Position numbers and translations under genes: made by a program | Shown here: positions 60,491-64,000 of the stretch, piece by piece | Position numbering within the stretch: the stretch's first letter is position 1 | Layout of the letters: the number at the start of each line of letters is the position of its first letter | Assembly (NCBI RefSeq): GCF_002994635.1 | Contig: NZ_PVNL01000015.1 | Span: forward strand, 62,001 to 126,000 | From: Enhygromyxa salina | Lineage (GTDB): Bacteria > Myxococcota_A > Polyangia > Nannocystales > Nannocystaceae | DNA length: 64,000 nucleotides | Direction: 5' to 3' | The notes under the pieces: generated by a model | What the model saw: only the letters and a program-made list of their open reading frames with translations | The model's database searches: none | Told to the model about the DNA's origin: nothing

Positions 60491-61207
60491 AAAAAAGTGG
60501 CGTCGGATGATGTTGAGGTAGTCGCTGCCGAAGGTCGACATCTCGGCGTTGAGCACCTTCAGCCGGCGGTTGAAGTAGTTGAAGGCCACCACCGCCGGGA
60601 CCGCCGAGAGCAGCGCGAGCGCGGTCGTGACCAGCGCTTCTGCGATCGGCTGAGAGATCTCCGAGAGCTCCGCGGAGCCCTTGGCCGCGATCGCCAAGAA
60701 CGCGTCCATGATGCCCCAGACCGTGCCGAACAGACCGATGAAGGGCGCCGCGGCGCCGGTCGTGGCCAGGAACGGGAGCAGCGTCTCGAGCTTGGTCATC
60801 TCGCTGACCTTGGCCCGCTGCAGCGAGCGCTCGATGTTCGCGGTGTCCTCCATCTTGGCGTGCATCGACTCGCCGTCGCCGCCGCCTTTCTTGACCTTGG
60901 ACAGCTCGACGTACCCGGCGCGGAACATGGCCGCTAGCGGGCTGTATTTCAGGCCCTCGGCGACCCTGTAGATGTCGTCGAGGCGCTTGCTGTCCCAAAA
61001 CCGATCGAGGAAGCTGACCGACTGCGACTGCGCCTGGCTGATCTGGATCAGCTTGTAGATGATCACGAAGATACACAGCGCGACCAGCGTCAGCAGGATG
61101 ATCACGACCCCGAGGACGATGCCCTTCGAGGCGGTCAGCAGCTTTATCATGTCGACCTCGGCCAGAACCGGGGAGGTCGCAAGTGCTGATAATTCGGGGA
61201 AGATCAC
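60488..61207 (-). CDS. tolQ: MotA/TolQ/ExbB proton channel family protein
   Basis: 239 aa with three membrane helices (about 28-52, 143-165 and 185-208). The conserved cytoplasmic/second-helix region LLPFLATTGAAAPFIGLFGTVWGIMDAF is diagnostic for TolQ/ExbB, as is ALVTTALALLSAVPAVVAFNYFNRR. It is the motor stator subunit of a Tol-type complex with the downstream tolR. The start is a GTG at 61207; the ATG at 61150 would trim an amphipathic N-terminus. Confidence 0.93.
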   Translation of the reverse strand: MIFPELSALATSPVLAEVDMIKLLTASKGIVLGVVIILLTLVALCIFVIIYKLIQISQAQSQSVSFLDRFWDSKRLDDIYRVAEGLKYSPLAAMFRAGYVELSKVKKGGGDGESMHAKMEDTANIERSLQRAKVSEMTKLETLLPFLATTGAAAPFIGLFGTVWGIMDAFLAIAAKGSAELSEISQPIAEALVTTALALLSAVPAVVAFNYFNRRLKVLNAEMSTFGSDYLNIIRRHFF

Positions 61208-61321
61208 GGCGCGCGCAGGCTACACGGCTGAGCTGCGCGGGGGCAAGTGCGATGCGTGTCTGATCTGCACGGGGACGGGGCGTGCCCTCTGGACCGCGCT
61301 CGGGCGCCCTGCTAGACCCGC

Positions 61322-62794
61322 GTGGTGCTCGTCGGCCGGCCATCGGACCACCGCAGCGGCCGCTGGACCCCCGGCGCGCTCGCGCTCGCGCTCGCGGTCC
61401 CGCTGCTGGGCGCCTGCGCGGAGCCGCCCAGCTTCTTGCTCAGCTGGGAGCTCGACGACGGGCAGGGCAACCCCGATCCGGAGCCCGCGCTGAGCCCCGT
61501 CGAGCAGTGCGCGGTGGTCGGCGTGTCGAAGGTCCGCGTCACCACGATGGTGGGTGCCTGCGTCGACTCCAAGTTCGTCGGTGCTGACGTGGACACGCGC
61601 GAGTACCCCTGCTCCGCCGCCTCCGCTTCGTCGGGCGCCGTCGATGGGCCCACGCTCGAGCCGGGCGAGTACACCGTGTTGGTCGAGGGCCTGCGTCGCA
61701 GCGGCGAGCCGTGGGCCTGCGAGCACTCGCTGTGTGAGCTCGATCCGAGCTCGGCGCCCTGCATCGCGCGCGCCGTCACCAGCGTGACGGTGACCGAGGG
61801 CGACGCCCAGCCGATCCACTCTGTCACGCTGATGAGCCCGCCGCAGTGCGACGACGGCATCGACAACGATCGTGACGGCCGCGTGGATGGCCACGATCCC
61901 GGCTGCATCTTGGATCCGACCGGCCCAGAGTCCGCCGACGCCAGCGTGACCGTGATCCAGCCGAGGGTCACGTTCCTCGGTCGTCCCGTGGTCAGGCCGT
62001 TCCACGTCGGGATCCAGGCGCTGCTGGTCGAGATCAGCGGGGAGCAGCTCGCCGTGATCGGGGACCACCAGCTGGACCTCTCGCAGTGGCCGTTTCGCCT
62101 GCCGATCCTGTCTGGTGAGCTCGACGAGGGATCGTACGAGCTCTCGATCACCGGGCTCGACGCGGGCCAGGTCCCGGTGACCCAGACGATCTCGTTCCCG
62201 TTCGACGTCGATCAGGATCAGGCCAAGTACGTGGTCAACCAGTTCGACTTCACGGAAGATCGCTTCCTCGAGCCGATCGTCGCGCCGATCTCGTTCAACA
62301 CCAGCTTGCTGCTGTCGCCCGACGCGGTGACCGGTCCCGGGTGCGAACTTGGTGGCCACCTCGCCGACAACCAGCCGATCACGCTCGACCGCCTGTGGGT
62401 CCGGATCACCGACGGCTCACAGCCACTCGACGCCGCCGCGCTCGGGCTCACTGGCTTCGCCGAGGTCGGCGGGTTGATCGCGCCCGTCGACGAGCCGGGC
62501 GGCTGGGTCAGCTACGAGTGCCCCTCGTCGGTGATCGACTCGGTCCCGCTCACCTGGGGCGGCTACGACATCGAGGTCCAGGGACGGATCGGCGCCGAGG
62601 TGTGCTTCGCAACCCCCGCGCTGATCGAGCTCCCGCCCCAGCCGTTCAGCTCGACCGAGCTCGGGCTCGAGCGCGTGCTCGTCGACGATGAGCCGCCGGT
62701 AGGCTGCCGCGAGTGCACGGCCAACATCGACTGCTCCAACCAGGTCTGCGTCAAGCACGTGTGCGTCGACCAAGAACCATCCTCCAATGGCTGA
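61322..62794 (+). CDS. Large Cys-containing lipoprotein, 490 aa
   Basis: The signal peptide with lipobox PLLGAC ends at about Cys32. The mature protein is beta-rich with several Ig-like-looking segments (VRVTTMVGACVDSKFVG, GEYTVLVEGLRRSGEPWACEHSLC, HVGIQALLVEISGEQLAVIGDH). A CDDGIDNDRDGRVDGHDPGC motif is a Cys-flanked, calcium-binding-type loop seen in many myxobacterial surface lipoproteins. The C-terminus has a cysteine cluster (CRECTANIDCSNQVCVKHVC). Start GTG. It overlaps the next gene by 8 bp. Confidence 0.82.
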   Translation: MVLVGRPSDHRSGRWTPGALALALAVPLLGACAEPPSFLLSWELDDGQGNPDPEPALSPVEQCAVVGVSKVRVTTMVGACVDSKFVGADVDTREYPCSAASASSGAVDGPTLEPGEYTVLVEGLRRSGEPWACEHSLCELDPSSAPCIARAVTSVTVTEGDAQPIHSVTLMSPPQCDDGIDNDRDGRVDGHDPGCILDPTGPESADASVTVIQPRVTFLGRPVVRPFHVGIQALLVEISGEQLAVIGDHQLDLSQWPFRLPILSGELDEGSYELSITGLDAGQVPVTQTISFPFDVDQDQAKYVVNQFDFTEDRFLEPIVAPISFNTSLLLSPDAVTGPGCELGGHLADNQPITLDRLWVRITDGSQPLDAAALGLTGFAEVGGLIAPVDEPGGWVSYECPSSVIDSVPLTWGGYDIEVQGRIGAEVCFATPALIELPPQPFSSTELGLERVLVDDEPPVGCRECTANIDCSNQVCVKHVCVDQEPSSNG

Positions 62795-63575
62795 GCCCGA
62801 CAAACCGACGAAAAAGATCCCGCCGCGCACGAGGGAGCGCAAGCGTCGGGGCCACAAGGCCGAGACCGAAGCCGCCGAGGCGGCCAGGATCGAGGCCGAG
62901 GCCAACAAGCCCAAGCGCGCGGTCAAGGCGGTCCGGCAGCTCGACCCGGAGGCGTTCAAGCAGGTCGACCTGATGATCGGCTCGTTCGCCCAGCGCCGGT
63001 TCGGCGGCATGATGCCCGAGGTCGCCAAGGCCTTCTTCGCGGTCGCCCGGGGCGAGGAGGCCAAGCACCCCGAGCTGCAGCAGGCGTTCGCGCTGTACTT
63101 CGTCTACGGCTACCGCGACGGGCAGGGCCTGCGGGTGCTCGACATGTTCGCGCAGCACGGTCTGCAGCTCGATCGTGAGCAGCGCCGGGTGCTCGACGCG
63201 TGCATGCGTGCGCGCTTCGTGGTGTTCGGGCTCGAGCGCAAGAACGACGCCAACAAGCAGCTGATCGGCCGCGACATCTTGCGCGAGACCCCGATGACCG
63301 TGCTCGACAACGTCGCGTTCGCGCAGCTGAGCCCGGGCGATGTGCTCGGGGCCTACATGTTTCCGGTCGGGGATCTGTGGCGGCCGCTCGGGATGGCGAC
63401 CAAGGTCGCCGGGGCCCGGACCAAGGCGCTGAGCCAGGCGCTGGGCCAGCTGTCGGGGGCCCAGAGCTTGGCCCCGATCGCGCTCGCGGATCGGCGCCCG
63501 GCCCAGGTGTTCTGGACGCTGTACCGCGTGGCCGAGCACAGCTTCAGGGGCGGCCCGGCGCCCAAGCCCAAGTAG
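62787..63575 (+). CDS. Protein of unknown function, 262 aa, basic N-terminus
   Basis: No signal peptide. Residues 1-45 are strongly basic and helical (KKIPPRTRERKRRGHKAETEAAEAARIEAEANKPKR). The remaining sequence is a mostly helical globular domain without known motifs (PEAFKQVDLMIGSFAQRRFGGMMPEVAKAFFAVARGEEAKHPELQQAF...). The ATG overlaps the lipoprotein stop by 8 bp, so the two are translationally linked although one is cytoplasmic and one exported. No function is proposed. Confidence 0.7.
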   Translation: MAEPDKPTKKIPPRTRERKRRGHKAETEAAEAARIEAEANKPKRAVKAVRQLDPEAFKQVDLMIGSFAQRRFGGMMPEVAKAFFAVARGEEAKHPELQQAFALYFVYGYRDGQGLRVLDMFAQHGLQLDREQRRVLDACMRARFVVFGLERKNDANKQLIGRDILRETPMTVLDNVAFAQLSPGDVLGAYMFPVGDLWRPLGMATKVAGARTKALSQALGQLSGAQSLAPIALADRRPAQVFWTLYRVAEHSFRGGPAPKPK

Positions 63576-63594
63576 CGGCGTTCACGGGTCGCTC

Positions 63595-64000
63595 TCAACC
63601 AGGCGAGCGGCCAAACCGATGCTCGCGCTCGGCGACCCAGTGCTCGGGGACCGCGGGCGAGCGCTGCTTGGCCTTCATGAACAGCATCCCGGCGGCGACG
63701 TGGTCAAAGTAGGTCTGCAGCGCGAGCGCGGGCCCGGGACCCTCGGCCAGCTCGATCACCCGCACCCCGGCCTCGAAGCTCGAGATCCGGCTGGGCTCCG
63801 ACGGCACCCGCACGCCCCAGTGTGAGGGCGGGCCCTCGGGCAGCGCGAACGCCTGCATCGTCGCGAGCTCGGGCAGCCGCCGGCTCATCCGCGAGCACTG
63901 GGCCCAGGTTCCATCGAGCAGCACGAAGGTCTGGATCGCGTCCGGCCGCGCGGCCCTGCGCGCGGCGAGCTGCGAGCGATCCAGGATCGGCGCGGGCTCG
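63595..64000 (-). CDS. DTW-domain protein, 5' end beyond the window (partial)
   Basis: The DTW domain defines the TapT/Tuw3-type tRNA-uridine aminocarboxypropyltransferases. Visible motifs are FVLLDGTWAQCSRMSRRLPEL (the D-T-W-like signature as DGTW), ALPEGPPSHWGVRVPSEPSRISSFEAG and the C-terminal MKAKQR text. The frame is open to position 64000 without a start codon in a plausible place, so the N-terminal part is missing. It likely makes acp3U in tRNA; that substrate is by family only. Confidence 0.82.
   Translation of the reverse strand, partial: EPAPILDRSQLAARRAARPDAIQTFVLLDGTWAQCSRMSRRLPELATMQAFALPEGPPSHWGVRVPSEPSRISSFEAGVRVIELAEGPGPALALQTYFDHVAAGMLFMKAKQRSPAVPEHWVAEREHRFGRSPG

Overview
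The window looks like chromosomal DNA of a GC-rich myxobacterium, probably of the Nannocystineae type (Enhygromyxa/Plesiocystis/Nannocystis-like). This is inferred from content, not from a marker gene: many large lipoproteins, Ser/Thr kinases with TPR tails, a kinase-receiver hybrid, a type III polyketide synthase locus, and a crtE-D-C-I-B carotenoid locus with a B12-type MerR regulator (CarA/CarH family). No phage, plasmid, CRISPR or rRNA genes were seen.

Layout. 1-0.69 kb: no convincing gene. 0.69-6.8 kb (minus): a tight run with an aspartyl-protease/TPR lipoprotein, HAD hydrolase, formimidoylglutamate deiminase (hutF), a lipoprotein and an unknown. 7.0-10.4 kb (plus): tatB, tatC and two envelope proteins. 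10.5-18.1 kb: patatin and trmB (minus), a hotdog protein, a YbjN-like protein, a repeat-tailed lipoprotein, tRNA-Arg, a PP2C phosphatase, a J-domain/TPR protein, a spermidine-synthase-like protein with a Tat signal, and tRNA-Asp. 18.2-26.1 kb: carotenoid locus. 26.1-28.4 kb (minus): UbiA prenyltransferase, ECF sigma factor and a putative anti-sigma factor. 28.6-31.5 kb: two ArsA-like ATPases and a PH-domain membrane protein. 31.5-35.9 kb (minus): gatC-gatA-gatB-mtnA. 36-38.9 kb: a lipoprotein, a site-2 protease, a 25-codon peptide gene with its own promoter and terminator, and a 545-bp inverted-repeat element abutting dnaJ. 38.9-45.9 kb: dnaJ, a lipoprotein, selC (tRNA-Sec), PilZ and J-domain proteins, twin methyltransferases and nadA. 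46-52.7 kb: two short orphan H-box proteins, a kinase-receiver hybrid, a TPR kinase, an ECF sigma factor and a Cys-rich lipoprotein. 52.8-55.7 kb (minus): type III PKS, methyltransferase and flavoprotein. 55.9-61.2 kb (minus): Ppx/GppA and a Tol/Exb-type operon (tolQ, tolR, a TonB/TolA-like protein, tolB) punctuated by repeats. 61.3-64 kb: a lipoprotein, an unknown and a DTW-domain protein cut by the window end.

How genes work together. CrtE, CrtB, CrtI, CrtC and CrtD form a nearly complete route from isoprenoid precursors to 1-hydroxylated, 3,4-desaturated carotenoids. A near-identical 13-bp motif lies upstream of crtE and crtI, next to the CarH-like gene. GatCAB makes Gln/Asn-tRNA by transamidation. 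TatB/TatC could export the Tat-signal protein encoded 10 kb away. The kinase/H-box/ECF block looks like a signalling neighbourhood mixing His-Asp and Ser/Thr phosphorylation.

Three patterns cut across annotations. (1) A repeat family with a CCCCCTnnnAGGGGG-type hairpin lies at the stop codons of dnaJ, tolB and tolQ. (2) About seven genes have a TAnnnT box 6-8 nt before the start codon, which predicts leaderless mRNAs. (3) The orphan 25-codon gene has a Shine-Dalgarno sequence that is perfectly complementary to its own last codons.
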